A stretch of DNA of 17,910 nt. Source: Roseovarius sp. (GTDB lineage: Bacteria > Pseudomonadota > Alphaproteobacteria > Rhodobacterales > Rhodobacteraceae). Position 1 is the first letter of the stretch; each line of letters opens with the position of its first letter. This document shows, piece by piece, positions 1-6,444 of the stretch. A program made the translations under genes and the position numbers. The notes below the pieces were generated by a model. It saw only the letters and a program-made list of their open reading frames with translations, ran no database searches and was not told where the DNA came from. The DNA is taken from the NCBI GenBank assembly GCA_021767845.1, contig JAASSQ010000028.1, forward strand, positions 1-17,910, given 5' to 3'.

Positions 1-479
1 GCGATCAGCTTCAGCCGCAGCCAGAGCGTGCGCTCGACGCCCGGCTGGCCCGGATTGGACCGGCGCGGTGCCTGGTTGGTCGAGCTTTTGAAATGCAGGT
101 TGCCCCAGCCGCCGTTGCCGCCTTTGGCCAGAAGAACGCGCTCGCCCACCTCGGTCAGGTCGGCGATCACGGTTTCCTGATCCTCGTCCAGGATCTCGGT
201 GCCGACGGGCACACCCAGCACGATGTCGTCGCCATCCTTGCCGGTGCGCTGCTTGCCCATGCCGGGTTGGCCGTTCTTGGCGAAGAAATGCTGCTGGTAG
301 CGGAAGTCGATCAGCGTGTTCAGCCCCTCGACCGCCTCGGCCCAGACCGACCCGCCCTTGCCGCCGTCACCGCCATCCGGGCCACCATATTCGATATATT
401 TCTCCCGCCGGAAGCTGATGCAGCCCCCGCCACCGCTGCCCGAGCGGATGTGAACCTTTGCGAGATCGAGAAATTTCAT
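1..479 (-). CDS. obgE: GTPase Obg/CgtA, N-terminal part (runs off the left edge)
   Basis: Obg is an essential ribosome-associated GTPase acting in 50S assembly and stress control. Only about 159 residues are inside the window. They cover the glycine-rich Obg fold: the start MKFLDLAKVHIRSGSGGGGC, then FRREKYIEYGGPDGGDGGKGG, both hallmarks of the family, and further on a GNGGWGN segment and an N-Q-A-P-R turn. The GTP-binding domain would lie beyond position 1. The start at 479 is well supported, with a TAAGGAGA ribosome-binding site just upstream on the minus strand. The gene follows the GNAT gene by 31 bases, so the two are probably co-transcribed. The rplU-rpmA-(extra gene)-obgE order is widely conserved in proteobacteria. 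Confidence 0.96.
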   Translation of the reverse strand, partial: MKFLDLAKVHIRSGSGGGGCISFRREKYIEYGGPDGGDGGKGGSVWAEAVEGLNTLIDFRYQQHFFAKNGQPGMGKQRTGKDGDDIVLGVPVGTEILDEDQETVIADLTEVGERVLLAKGGNGGWGNLHFKSSTNQAPRRSNPGQPGVERTLWLRLKLI

Positions 480-510
480 GTCATCTCCTTATGCAAAGGG
501 TCCGCCCGCC

Positions 511-1050
511 TCAATCCATTTTACGGCTGTAGGTCCAGGTGGGAACCTTAGCGTTCCGGGCCACCGAGAAGGTTTCGGCATCCCCGAGATATTCGAAGCC
601 GGCGTTCGTCAGCACTCGCGCCGATGCGGCGTTGTCCTGAAACACGGTTGCAAACACCGTCCGGCATTCCAGCGGATTGGCGGCAAGCAACGCTTGGACC
701 GCCGCGGATGCCACCCCGCTGTTCCAATAGGCCGGTGCGACCCAGAAACCGATCTCGCACTGACCGCGATCCATCCGCTCAAGACTGATGAGGCCCATCA
801 CCTCGGGGCCATCCGTCTTGGTGCCGTCCATGGCCCAGACATCCTCGGTACGCTCGTCCGACAGCGCCCGCGCGATGAAAGCCTCGGTCGTGCCCGGGGG
901 CAGAGGATGGGGGATCGAGGTCGTGCCCCTGGCCACGCGCTCGTCCCCGGCATAGAACTCGATCATGCCTGCATCGGACGGGCGCAAGGGCCGCAAATCG
1001 AACCGTTCGGTGGCGATGACCGGCTGGTTGACGATCAGATCGTGTTTCAT
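511..1050 (-). CDS. GNAT family N-acetyltransferase (RimJ/RimL-like)
   Basis: This 179-residue protein is a single-domain acetyl-CoA-dependent acetyltransferase. Evidence: an opening TERFDLRPLRPSDAGMI strand-helix typical of RimJ-like GNATs, the acetyl-CoA loop region YWNSGVASAAVQALL (about 109-122), and the closing signature N-A-A-S-A-R-V-L-T-N-A-G-F (140-152). The Q/R-x-x-G-x-G/A loop is slightly degenerate (NSGVAS). The reading frame is open 20 codons further upstream, but I chose 1050 because a GGAGGAG site sits about 7 bases before it and nothing comparable precedes the upstream ATG. It lies between rpmA and obgE, behind a likely terminator. Its substrate cannot be told; acetylation of a ribosomal protein or translation factor is only a guess from the neighbours. 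Confidence 0.9.
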   Translation of the reverse strand: MKHDLIVNQPVIATERFDLRPLRPSDAGMIEFYAGDERVARGTTSIPHPLPPGTTEAFIARALSDERTEDVWAMDGTKTDGPEVMGLISLERMDRGQCEIGFWVAPAYWNSGVASAAVQALLAANPLECRTVFATVFQDNAASARVLTNAGFEYLGDAETFSVARNAKVPTWTYSRKMD

Positions 1051-1123
1051 TTTCCGTTCTCCTCCAAACGTCACCCGGCCGGTCGCGCGACCATGTCGAA
1101 GCCTCCTCAAACCTCGATGCCGG

Positions 1124-1159
1124 AAACGAAGAAGGGGACCGGCGGCTCCGCCGATCCCC
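1124..1159 (-). terminator. Probable intrinsic terminator after rpmA
   Basis: On the minus strand a 12-base arm (1159-1148) pairs with a second arm (1145-1134) with one G-T wobble and a very tight turn, and is followed by a T-rich run (TTCTTCGTTT, 1133-1124). It starts 28 bases after the rpmA stop. It would end or attenuate the rplU-rpmA transcript before the GNAT-obgE pair. Confidence 0.7.
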
Positions 1160-1186
1160 CCAATGTCTGAACCTTGTCAGATCGGC

Positions 1187-1456
1187 TTACTCGGCAGCCT
1201 CCGCAGCGGGCAGGACCGAAATAAAGGTGCGGCCCTTGAGGCCCTTGTGGAACTTCACGGCGCCTTCGGCGACGGCAAAGATCGTGTGATCCTTGCCCTG
1301 CCCCACGCCATCACCCGGCCAGAACTTGTTGCCGCGCTGACGCACGATGATGTTGCCCGGAACAACGGCTTCGCCGCCGTATTTCTTCACGCCAAGACGG
1401 CGACCCGCTGAGTCGCGGCCGTTACGGGAGGAACCGCCTGCTTTCTTGTGTGCCAT
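1187..1456 (-). CDS. rpmA: 50S ribosomal protein L27
   Basis: L27 is a small basic protein whose N-terminal tail reaches into the peptidyl transferase centre. The 89-residue product has the normal bacterial length and the invariant start MAHKKAGGSSRNGRDS, followed by GRRLGVKKYGGE and an RQRGNKFWPGDGVGQGKDHT core. There is no cleavable N-terminal extension of the Firmicutes type. Its ribosome-binding site (AAAGGAG) overlaps the rplU stop codon: the TAA of rplU runs directly into AGGAG. This suggests translational coupling that keeps L21 and L27 in balance. A strong hairpin with a T-run follows the gene. Confidence 0.98.
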   Translation of the reverse strand: MAHKKAGGSSRNGRDSAGRRLGVKKYGGEAVVPGNIIVRQRGNKFWPGDGVGQGKDHTIFAVAEGAVKFHKGLKGRTFISVLPAAEAAE

Positions 1457-1470
1457 ATCGAGTTACTCCT

Positions 1471-2142
1471 TTAGCCCTTGGCCAGTTCTTTTGCCTGATC
1501 GACCCAGCCTTCGCGCTCGATCCGGCCCTTGAACGACAGCTTTTCGTCCATATCAGCAATGTCGGCCTCCGTCCACGCCGCGATCTGGGCGTAGGTGGTG
1601 ATGCCGGCATCGTTCAGCTTCTTTTCAAGCGCCGGGCCGACACCCGACAGCTTCTTGAGATCGTCACCGCCCTGATCGGCCTTCGCGGCCTTCTTCGGCG
1701 CGGCCTTCTTGGGGGCTTCGGCATTGGCCTTAGCCTTCTTGGCCGGGGCCTTCGCTTCGGCTGCGGCGGATGCCACAGAAGCCACAGAGCCTGCGCCCAC
1801 GGCCGCTTTCACGCCCGACTTTTCACCGCCCTTTTCAAGGATTTCTGTGACGCGCAGCAGGGTCAGCTGCTGACGATGGCCGACCGTGCGCTTCGAGCCG
1901 TGCTTGCGGCGGCGCTTGACGAACTTGATGACCTTGTCACCCTTGACCTGATCGACGACCTCGGCCTGAACGGCGGCGCCTTCGACCAAGGGCGCGCCGA
2001 TGACCGGCTTGTCACCACCCAGCATCAGAATCTCGTTGAATTGAACTTTCTCGCCGGCGTCGGCAGCCAGTTTCTCGACGCGCAGCACGTCACCCGACTG
2101 CACCTTGTACTGCTTGCCACCGGTTTTCAGAACCGCGAACAT
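1471..2142 (-). CDS. rplU: 50S ribosomal protein L21 with C-terminal helix-hairpin-helix extension
   Basis: Residues 1-103 of this 223-residue protein are a complete L21: the start MFAVLKTGGKQYKV, and the 23S-binding segment KFVKRRRKHGSKRTVGHRQ (73-91). L21 is normally about 103 residues, so over half of this protein is extra. Residues about 104-155 form an Ala/Lys-rich, low-complexity linker. Residues 160-223 form a compact domain with the helix-hairpin-helix signature L-S-G-V-G-P-A-L-E-K-K-L (165-176) and a KLSFKGRIEREGW segment. I recognise that segment as very like the tail found on alphaproteobacterial NuoE. The start is set at 2142: AAAGGA lies about 7 bases upstream, while the in-frame ATG at 2148 is too close to it. 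The extension is known in related alphaproteobacteria; its job is not known to me. Confidence 0.95.
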   Translation of the reverse strand: MFAVLKTGGKQYKVQSGDVLRVEKLAADAGEKVQFNEILMLGGDKPVIGAPLVEGAAVQAEVVDQVKGDKVIKFVKRRRKHGSKRTVGHRQQLTLLRVTEILEKGGEKSGVKAAVGAGSVASVASAAAEAKAPAKKAKANAEAPKKAAPKKAAKADQGGDDLKKLSGVGPALEKKLNDAGITTYAQIAAWTEADIADMDEKLSFKGRIEREGWVDQAKELAKG

Positions 2143-2276
2143 ATGCATTTCCTTTCGCTTGCCGCGTCCTTCGGTCTCCGGGGAACCCGGATGTTTCCGG
2201 CGCTTGGCCACCTTGGACAGCGCGCCCTCTGGGGGGGCGACAGTTACACCACCCGCGCGGGCATCACCCGCCGGGA
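2143..2276 (-). other. rplU 5' leader with two GC hairpins
   Basis: If the promoter at 2283-2311 is right, rplU has an untranslated leader of about 130 bases. It holds two short GC-rich hairpins: arms 2257-2261/2267-2271 with a 5-base loop, and arms 2223-2227/2235-2239 with a 7-base loop. Leaders of ribosomal protein operons often bind a ribosomal protein for feedback control. I see no match to a named leader motif, so this is only a candidate. Confidence 0.35.
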
Positions 2277-2282
2277 TGCGCG

Positions 2283-2311
2283 CTTATTCAAAAGTTGGGC
2301 GCCGGAGTCAA
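2283..2311 (-). promoter_or_regulatory. Candidate sigma-70 promoter for rplU-rpmA
   Basis: On the minus strand TTGACT (2311-2306) is followed after 17 bases by AATAAG (2288-2283). The -35 box matches the consensus at five of six positions and the spacing is ideal; the -10 box is weaker. It lies just after the stop codon of the upstream DUF2059-like gene, as expected for the start of a separate ribosomal protein operon. Confidence 0.5.
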
Positions 2312-2331
2312 GGGGGCTGACCGTTTTCCGA

Positions 2332-3165
2332 TCAGAGTTTCTGACTGGACAGCCGCTGCGCGATCGCCTGCCCGAGCAGATACGAAATGTCATCATACAT
2401 CCTGTTGAACGCCGTGAACATCGCATCGGTCAACGCCCGGCCCTTGGGTGTGCGGTAGAAGGCGGCATATGCGTCGAGTTTGCCGGCATCCAGTGGCGCA
2501 TAGGCCAGCAGCAGAAACGAATGCAGCCAGAGGTGCGCATCCTCGCGCACCGTGTCTTCCTGCGACCAGACATCGGACAGGATGTCATCCTGCGTCATGT
2601 CTACCGCACCACCGTCCAGAAGCCCCTCGTAGAACAACAGGTTGGCATTCATCGCACCGGCCACGTTGCGTTCGACAAGGTCGCTGTCGGCAATGATGGT
2701 TTCGATCACGTCCAGAAGCGGCGCGCCCATGTGACGCTGGCGCTCCAGCCGCTCGCGGGCGGCGTCCTCGACCGCGCTGTCGAGAAGAGCCCGCCGCGCG
2801 GCCAGTTCGAGGGCGACAACCTCCTCACCCGAACCGTTCTGGAAGAATTCCAGCATTGCGGCAACATCTTCGCCGTGCAGCGCCCGGGCGAATTCGACCT
2901 CGACCAGGGCTCGCATCTTGTCGATGTCGTGGATTCGCGAAACAACCTCGCGCCAGCCGTCACCGTCGCCTTCGGGCAGCATGTCGCGCCCTAGGCCCGC
3001 GCCGAATTCAAGGCCTTCCTGGCGCATGATCCCGATCGTTTCCTCGATCCGAAGCGCGTCGGACAAGGCGGCAATGTCGGCGGGGGCCTGCGCCCGCGCA
3101 TCCGTGGCCAGGCTGGCCGTCAGCAGCGCCGCGGCTGCAAGTGCCTGCGCGCATGCGGCGATCAA
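2332..3165 (-). CDS. Exported DUF2059-like protein (downstream member of a tandem pair)
   Basis: This 277-residue protein is probably exported to the periplasm. With a TTG start at 3165 the product begins MIAACAQALAAAALLTASLA, a hydrophobic signal sequence ending at A-R-A|Q (about residue 25). The TTG overlaps the stop of the preceding gene as TTGA, and GGAGG lies about 9 bases upstream, so coupled translation is likely. The frame is open to an ATG at 3237, but that start would put a charged, Arg-rich stretch before the signal. Two related helical units are visible: L-H-G-E-D-V-A-A-M-L-E-F-F (about 96-126) and L-D-A-G-K-L-D-A-Y-A-A-F-Y (about 225-255). Both resemble the DUF2059 motif (acidic residue, 'FY.sP.G'). 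Function unknown. Confidence 0.8.
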   Translation of the reverse strand: MIAACAQALAAAALLTASLATDARAQAPADIAALSDALRIEETIGIMRQEGLEFGAGLGRDMLPEGDGDGWREVVSRIHDIDKMRALVEVEFARALHGEDVAAMLEFFQNGSGEEVVALELAARRALLDSAVEDAARERLERQRHMGAPLLDVIETIIADSDLVERNVAGAMNANLLFYEGLLDGGAVDMTQDDILSDVWSQEDTVREDAHLWLHSFLLLAYAPLDAGKLDAYAAFYRTPKGRALTDAMFTAFNRMYDDISYLLGQAIAQRLSSQKL

Positions 3166-4010
3166 AGCTCCTGCCCTCCGGCCACAGCGCCCATCCGGTG
3201 GGCCATCGCGGCATAGCGATCGCCCATGATCTCCCATTGCACGGCGTTCATAAGCTCATAAACCCGTTGCATGCGCGGTTGCCGCAACGCATCCAGGTAG
3301 GCGCGCAGGTCCGCGTCCGAAATCTCGCGATAGGTATAGGCCGCATTCGCAAGCGCGGATTCCTTCATGCTAAGGCGCAGTTCGTTTTCCGTCTCGCGCA
3401 TCATCGCGCGCAATGCGCCTTCGTCCAGGTCGCGCCGCAAAAGACCGGCCTCGGACGCGGCCATCAGGAACCGCACCTGGATTTCCTGAACCGCGCGCAC
3501 GGCGACGCCGCTTTCATCCACCGCCGCGTTGAGGTCACGCAGAATGCCAAGCCGCTCATCTCCACGCTTGACCATGTCGGCAACCAAGGCCTCGCCCTTC
3601 TCCCGCTTCTGCGCGTCGGGCGCCTTGTGCGCCGCGTTCTCGACCTCGACAAGGCGCTGCCCGAGCGGCGAGGCATAGAACGCGGCGGCATGTGCAAGGT
3701 CTTCGTCGCTCAGGGTTTCTTGCAGGATACCGATGGCGGTAGCCCGCATTTTCCCGGTGTCGAACACGTCCTTCGCGATGCTGTCCCACTCGTCGGCAAA
3801 TGTTCCAGGGTCGATTCCCAGCATCGTCGCCGCATCCTCGGCCGTAAGCCCGATGCTGTCGAGCGCCACATCGAATCCCGTGACGTCGAGAAACGCCTCC
3901 ACCCGCTCCTTCTCGGCCGCGTGGAGCGCCGCCGCCCATAGCAAAGCCACCCCCGCCACAAGCGCGGCGATAGCGTGCGGCAAACGGTTGATCTGGCGCG
4001 TTGCGGTCAT
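3162..4010 (-). CDS. Exported DUF2059-like protein (upstream member of a tandem pair)
   Basis: This 282-residue protein starts at 4010, with an AAGGAGG site about 5 bases upstream; an in-frame ATG at 4028 lacks such a site. A signal peptide is clear: MTATRQINRL, then a hydrophobic stretch (about 12-31), and a cleavage-like L-H-A-A before EKERVE. The mature part is mostly helical. Residues 99-125 hold L-S-D-E-D-L-A-H-A-A-A-F-Y-A-S-P-L-G-Q, the DUF2059-type motif. A second, more diverged copy (I-S-D-A-D-L-R-A-Y-L-D-A-L-R-Q-P) sits at about 230-262. The same two-unit plan occurs in the gene that overlaps its 3' end, so the pair looks like an old tandem duplication. No catalytic motif is evident; a periplasmic partner or chaperone role is possible but unproven. 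Confidence 0.85.
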   Translation of the reverse strand: MTATRQINRLPHAIAALVAGVALLWAAALHAAEKERVEAFLDVTGFDVALDSIGLTAEDAATMLGIDPGTFADEWDSIAKDVFDTGKMRATAIGILQETLSDEDLAHAAAFYASPLGQRLVEVENAAHKAPDAQKREKGEALVADMVKRGDERLGILRDLNAAVDESGVAVRAVQEIQVRFLMAASEAGLLRRDLDEGALRAMMRETENELRLSMKESALANAAYTYREISDADLRAYLDALRQPRMQRVYELMNAVQWEIMGDRYAAMAHRMGAVAGGQEL

Positions 4011-4042
4011 GCTGCCTCCTTGGTTCATATGCCTGATTTACG

Positions 4043-4070
4043 AACCTAGGCAAAATCTATGCGCAAACAA
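4043..4070 (-). promoter_or_regulatory. Weak candidate promoter for the DUF2059-like pair
   Basis: On the minus strand TTGTTT (4070-4065) and TAGGTT (4048-4043) are separated by 16 bases, about 30 bases before the ribosome-binding site of the first gene. The match is modest; the position between two divergent units is what makes it plausible. Confidence 0.3.
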
Positions 4071-4082
4071 CGGAAAACCCCC

Positions 4083-4110
4083 TTGTCATGCCCGGCAAAG
4101 GAATCTAAAC
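4083..4110 (+). promoter_or_regulatory. Candidate promoter for tRNA-Ser
   Basis: TTGTCA (4083-4088) is followed after 16 bases by CTAAAC (4105-4110), with a GC-rich stretch between that box and the tRNA at 4129. The layout suits a stable-RNA promoter in an alphaproteobacterium. Confidence 0.45.
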
Positions 4111-4128
4111 GCAGCCCCCAGACCCCGC

Positions 4129-4218
4129 GGAGAGGTGCCGGAGTGGTCGAACGGGGCGGTCTCGAAAACCGTTGAGCCTTCACAGGCTCCCAGGGTTCGA
4201 ATCCCTGTCTCTCCGCCA
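4129..4218 (+). tRNA. tRNA-Ser, anticodon CGA (reads UCG)
   Basis: A complete type II tRNA. The acceptor stem GGAGAGG (4129-4135) pairs with TCTCTCC (4208-4214), with G4215 as discriminator base and an encoded CCA (4216-4218). The anticodon stem GCGGT/ACCGT (4156-4160/4168-4172) closes the loop CTCGAAA, giving anticodon CGA at 4163-4165. A long variable arm with stem GAGCCT/AGGCTC, typical of serine tRNAs, precedes the T arm with its GGTTCGAATCC loop region. G discriminator and long variable arm are both known seryl-tRNA synthetase identity elements. The 3' end shows no obvious integrated element or duplicated tail. Confidence 0.98.
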
Positions 4219-4291
4219 TTTGGCTTCCCCGCTCGCACAAGCGTCTGCCCATCGGGGCTACACCACAATTCCTTGTTTTCGCTGCACTGTC

Positions 4292-4320
4292 TTGCCGGAT
4301 TTGCCTTAATCCGTTGTTAG
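4292..4320 (+). promoter_or_regulatory. Weak candidate promoter upstream of the small ORF
   Basis: TTGCCG (4292-4297) and TGTTAG (4315-4320) are 17 bases apart. Transcription would start near 4327, inside the hairpin described next. The rest of the 4219-4320 stretch shows no gene that I can recognise. Confidence 0.3.
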
Positions 4321-4355
4321 CCTCCAGCCTCGATGCTGAGGCATACGGAGGTTTT
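4321..4355 (+). promoter_or_regulatory. Hairpin covering a Shine-Dalgarno sequence (or a terminator for tRNA-Ser)
   Basis: CCTCC (4321-4325) pairs with GGAGG (4347-4351), and GCCTC (4327-4331) pairs with GAGGC (4338-4342) around a 6-base loop. This gives a ten-pair hairpin with a small asymmetric internal loop. GGAGG is the only good ribosome-binding site before the ATG at 4360, so the fold would hide it. TTTT (4352-4355) follows the stem directly, so the same structure could instead end the tRNA-Ser transcript. The sequence alone does not decide between these readings. Confidence 0.5.
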
Positions 4356-4359
4356 CACG

Positions 4360-4773
4360 ATGCCCCTGCCCGATCGACGCAGGCTGCCGACCGCGCGTGA
4401 ACGGCTTTTCGAGTTGATCCGCCAGCAATCGGCGCGCGCGGACCTGTCGGACCATGCCACACCGACCCGCGCCCTCAGGCACGAGGACGCCATGCGCTTT
4501 CTGCGGCGCGCCGATCGTTCTTTCGGGCTTGACCCGCTGCGCGACGGCGCTCAGCCGCGGAATCCCGTCGCAACCACGAATTTTTCCGAACTGTCAGCGC
4601 GCGATGCGGGTGGCTTCACGTTGGCGACCTTGGCGAACCGTTGTTTCAAGAGCTTCTGCAATTCACCTTCCGCGCCGCCGGCCAGCACTTTCGAGACGAA
4701 AGTGCCGCCCTCGTCCAACACATCGAACGCCAGATATGCGGCCGCTTCGCACAGCGCGATGATCCGCAAGTGA
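4360..4773 (+). CDS. Doubtful small ORF, antisense to the 3' end of rlmE
   Basis: An ATG at 4360 has GGAGG 8 bases upstream. The first 64 codons, up to about 4550, look coding: third positions are rich in G/C and the product MPLPDRRRLPTARERLFELI continues as a charged, helix-like sequence. After 4551 the frame runs opposite the coding strand of rlmE for about 220 bases, where it looks like a shadow. Either a real gene once ended near 4550 and lost its frame, or a 137-residue protein overlaps rlmE tail to tail, or the ORF is chance. I do not recognise a family. Confidence 0.3.
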   Translation: MPLPDRRRLPTARERLFELIRQQSARADLSDHATPTRALRHEDAMRFLRRADRSFGLDPLRDGAQPRNPVATTNFSELSARDAGGFTLATLANRCFKSFCNSPSAPPASTFETKVPPSSNTSNARYAAASHSAMIRK

Positions 4774-5267
4774 TCGGTCTGCTTGTGGCCGGAGCTGGAG
4801 GCGGCCATGTCCGACATCACCACGTCGGCCTTGCCGCCCAGCCATGCCTTGACCTTCTCGTCGGCCCCATCCTCCATGAAATTGAGCTGATGGATCTCGC
4901 AGCCCGCGATCGGTTCGACCTCCTGCAGATCGATTCCGAGGATGTAGCCCTGAGCCTTGCCCGATTTCTCGCCAAGCGCATTCACCCGCGGCACCGCGAC
5001 CTGGCACCAGCCGCCCGGTGCGCAGCCCAGATCGACCACCCGCGCGCCCGGCACGAGGAAGCGGTACTTGTCGTCCAGTTCCATGATCTTGAAAGCCGCG
5101 CGCCCGCGATACCCCTCGGCCTTGGCGCGCTTGACGTAAGGGTCGTTCAACTGCCGTTGCAGCCAGCGGGTTGAAGAAGGTTTGCGCCCCCGTGCCGTCT
5201 TGACCTTGACCGTCAGGTCGCGCTGCCCGCGCCCCGAAGTGTTCTTGCCGTCGGGTTTTTTCGCCAT
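4551..5267 (-). CDS. rlmE: 23S rRNA (uridine-2552-2'-O)-methyltransferase RlmE (FtsJ/RrmJ)
   Basis: RlmE methylates the 2'-OH of U2552 in the A-loop of 23S rRNA, a late step in 50S assembly. The 238-residue protein has the SAM-binding motif VVDLGCAPGGWCQV (77-90) and the catalytic K-D-K-E tetrad: K60 (AAFKI), D153 (MSDMA), K193 (VSKVL) and E228 (SSEKFVVATGF). It is somewhat longer than the E. coli enzyme because of about 25 basic N-terminal residues, which probably help bind rRNA. The start is preceded by AAGGAT about 8 bases upstream, inside the end of the ppx gene; the genes are 5 bases apart, so they form one transcript. A plus-strand ORF may overlap its 3' end. Confidence 0.97.
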   Translation of the reverse strand: MAKKPDGKNTSGRGQRDLTVKVKTARGRKPSSTRWLQRQLNDPYVKRAKAEGYRGRAAFKIMELDDKYRFLVPGARVVDLGCAPGGWCQVAVPRVNALGEKSGKAQGYILGIDLQEVEPIAGCEIHQLNFMEDGADEKVKAWLGGKADVVMSDMAASSSGHKQTDHLRIIALCEAAAYLAFDVLDEGGTFVSKVLAGGAEGELQKLLKQRFAKVANVKPPASRADSSEKFVVATGFRG

Positions 5268-5272
5268 CGTTT

Positions 5273-6385
5273 CTATCCTTGCCCGTTCCGCAACACGCCA
5301 TCGGCCGACATCAGGGCATAGAGCATCCCCTCGCGCAGCCCCCGGTCAGCCACCGACAGCCGGTCGGTCGGCCAGCAGCGCAACAAAGCCTGCAAGATCG
5401 CCGACCCCGACATGATAAGCGCCTGCCGGTCCAGCCCGATCCGGGGGTCCTTGCGCCGCCCCGCCGGGCCAAGCGCCAGGTACTTGCGAATGACCAGATC
5501 GATCTCATCGCTGGTCATGCACAGCCCGTCCACCTTGTTTCGGTCGTATCGTTTCAAGCCCAGGTGGCTGGCCGCCACCGTGGTGACGGTGCCCGACGTG
5601 CCGATGATCTGGAATCCGTCACGCGATTGTTCGTTCTTGTAAGGTGCGAATTCGGCAAGGTTTTCCTCGAAAAACCAACTCATCAGCGCGAACCGCGCGC
5701 TGTCATCCTCCACGTCGCGGAACTGGTCGCGCAGGGTGGCCACGCCAAGCGGTACGCTGATCCAGTCCACCACCCGCGCGGCGGGACGCTTGCCATCGTT
5801 GCAATGGAAACCGCCATGCATCCGCATGATCGCGCGGGCGCGTTCGCCCGGCGGCACATCGCGCAGGTCGATCCAGACAAGCTCGGTCGAGCCGCCGCCG
5901 ATATCCACCACCAACAACTGTTCCGTGCCGGGATTGACCAGCGGCGCACAGGAGACCACGGCCAATTGCGCCTCTTCCTGCGGTTCGATCATGTCGAGCT
6001 GCAGCCCCGTTTCACGCTGCACGCGGCTCAGGAAGTGCTTGCCATTGGCGGCGCGCCGGCAAGCCTCGGTCGCGACCAGCCGCATCCGCTGCACCTTGTG
6101 GCGCTTGATTTTCTGCTGGCACACGCGAAGCGCCTGCAGCGTCCGGTGGATCGCCGAACGCGACAAGCGGCCATATTTCTCAAGGCCCGAGCCGAGTTGC
6201 ACGGACTTGGAGAAACTGTCCACCACCTTGAACTGGTCGCCCTCGGGACGGGCAATCAGCATACGGCAGCTATTTGTTCCCAGATCCAGTGCGGCATACA
6301 GCGCCGACGGATCGGGGGAGCACTGTGCGGGGCTCTCAACCGTTTTCGGGATCGCGCCCGCACCTTCGGGACGCTTGGGCGCCAT
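5273..6385 (-). CDS. Ppx/GppA family phosphatase (exopolyphosphatase / pppGpp phosphohydrolase)
   Basis: Members of this ASKHA-fold family remove terminal phosphate from polyphosphate or from pppGpp. The 370-residue protein shows the first phosphate-binding loop AALDLGTNSCRMLIA (31-45), the E-E-A motif at 137-139 in the region of the catalytic glutamate, the second phosphate loop VVDIGGGSTELV (159-170), an IIGTSGTVTTVA segment (260-271), and the closing DRGLREGMLYALM (347-359). It has the two core domains but no C-terminal HD-like domain as in longer Ppx proteins. Sequence alone does not separate Ppx from GppA activity, so no symbol is given. It precedes rlmE by 5 bases on the same strand; the pairing is common in alphaproteobacteria. 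Confidence 0.93.
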   Translation of the reverse strand: MAPKRPEGAGAIPKTVESPAQCSPDPSALYAALDLGTNSCRMLIARPEGDQFKVVDSFSKSVQLGSGLEKYGRLSRSAIHRTLQALRVCQQKIKRHKVQRMRLVATEACRRAANGKHFLSRVQRETGLQLDMIEPQEEAQLAVVSCAPLVNPGTEQLLVVDIGGGSTELVWIDLRDVPPGERARAIMRMHGGFHCNDGKRPAARVVDWISVPLGVATLRDQFRDVEDDSARFALMSWFFEENLAEFAPYKNEQSRDGFQIIGTSGTVTTVAASHLGLKRYDRNKVDGLCMTSDEIDLVIRKYLALGPAGRRKDPRIGLDRQALIMSGSAILQALLRCWPTDRLSVADRGLREGMLYALMSADGVLRNGQG

Positions 6386-6415
6386 CTTACACGCCCTCCA
6401 TTTCGAGTTGCCATC

Positions 6416-6444
6416 AAGGTAATGCCTTGCCCTGTCCGGCGCAA
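6416..6444 (-). promoter_or_regulatory. Candidate promoter for ppx-rlmE
   Basis: On the minus strand TTGCGC (6444-6439) and TACCTT (6421-6416) are 17 bases apart, about 30 bases before the ATG at 6385. The -35 box is weak. It lies in the 234-base region between ppx and the divergent one-carbon operon. Confidence 0.35.

Noticed and set aside
93..551. 152-codon plus-strand frame opposite obgE
   Set aside because: Overlaps the Obg glycine-rich domain, which is clearly coded on the minus strand with a good ribosome-binding site.
1450..2994. 514-codon plus-strand frame opposite rplU and a DUF2059-like gene
   Set aside because: It crosses two minus-strand genes and their intergenic promoter, and its product shows no family features.
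4129..4551. Integration site of a mobile element at tRNA-Ser
   Set aside because: No repeat of the tRNA 3' end, no integrase and no change of gene content typical of an island in the window.
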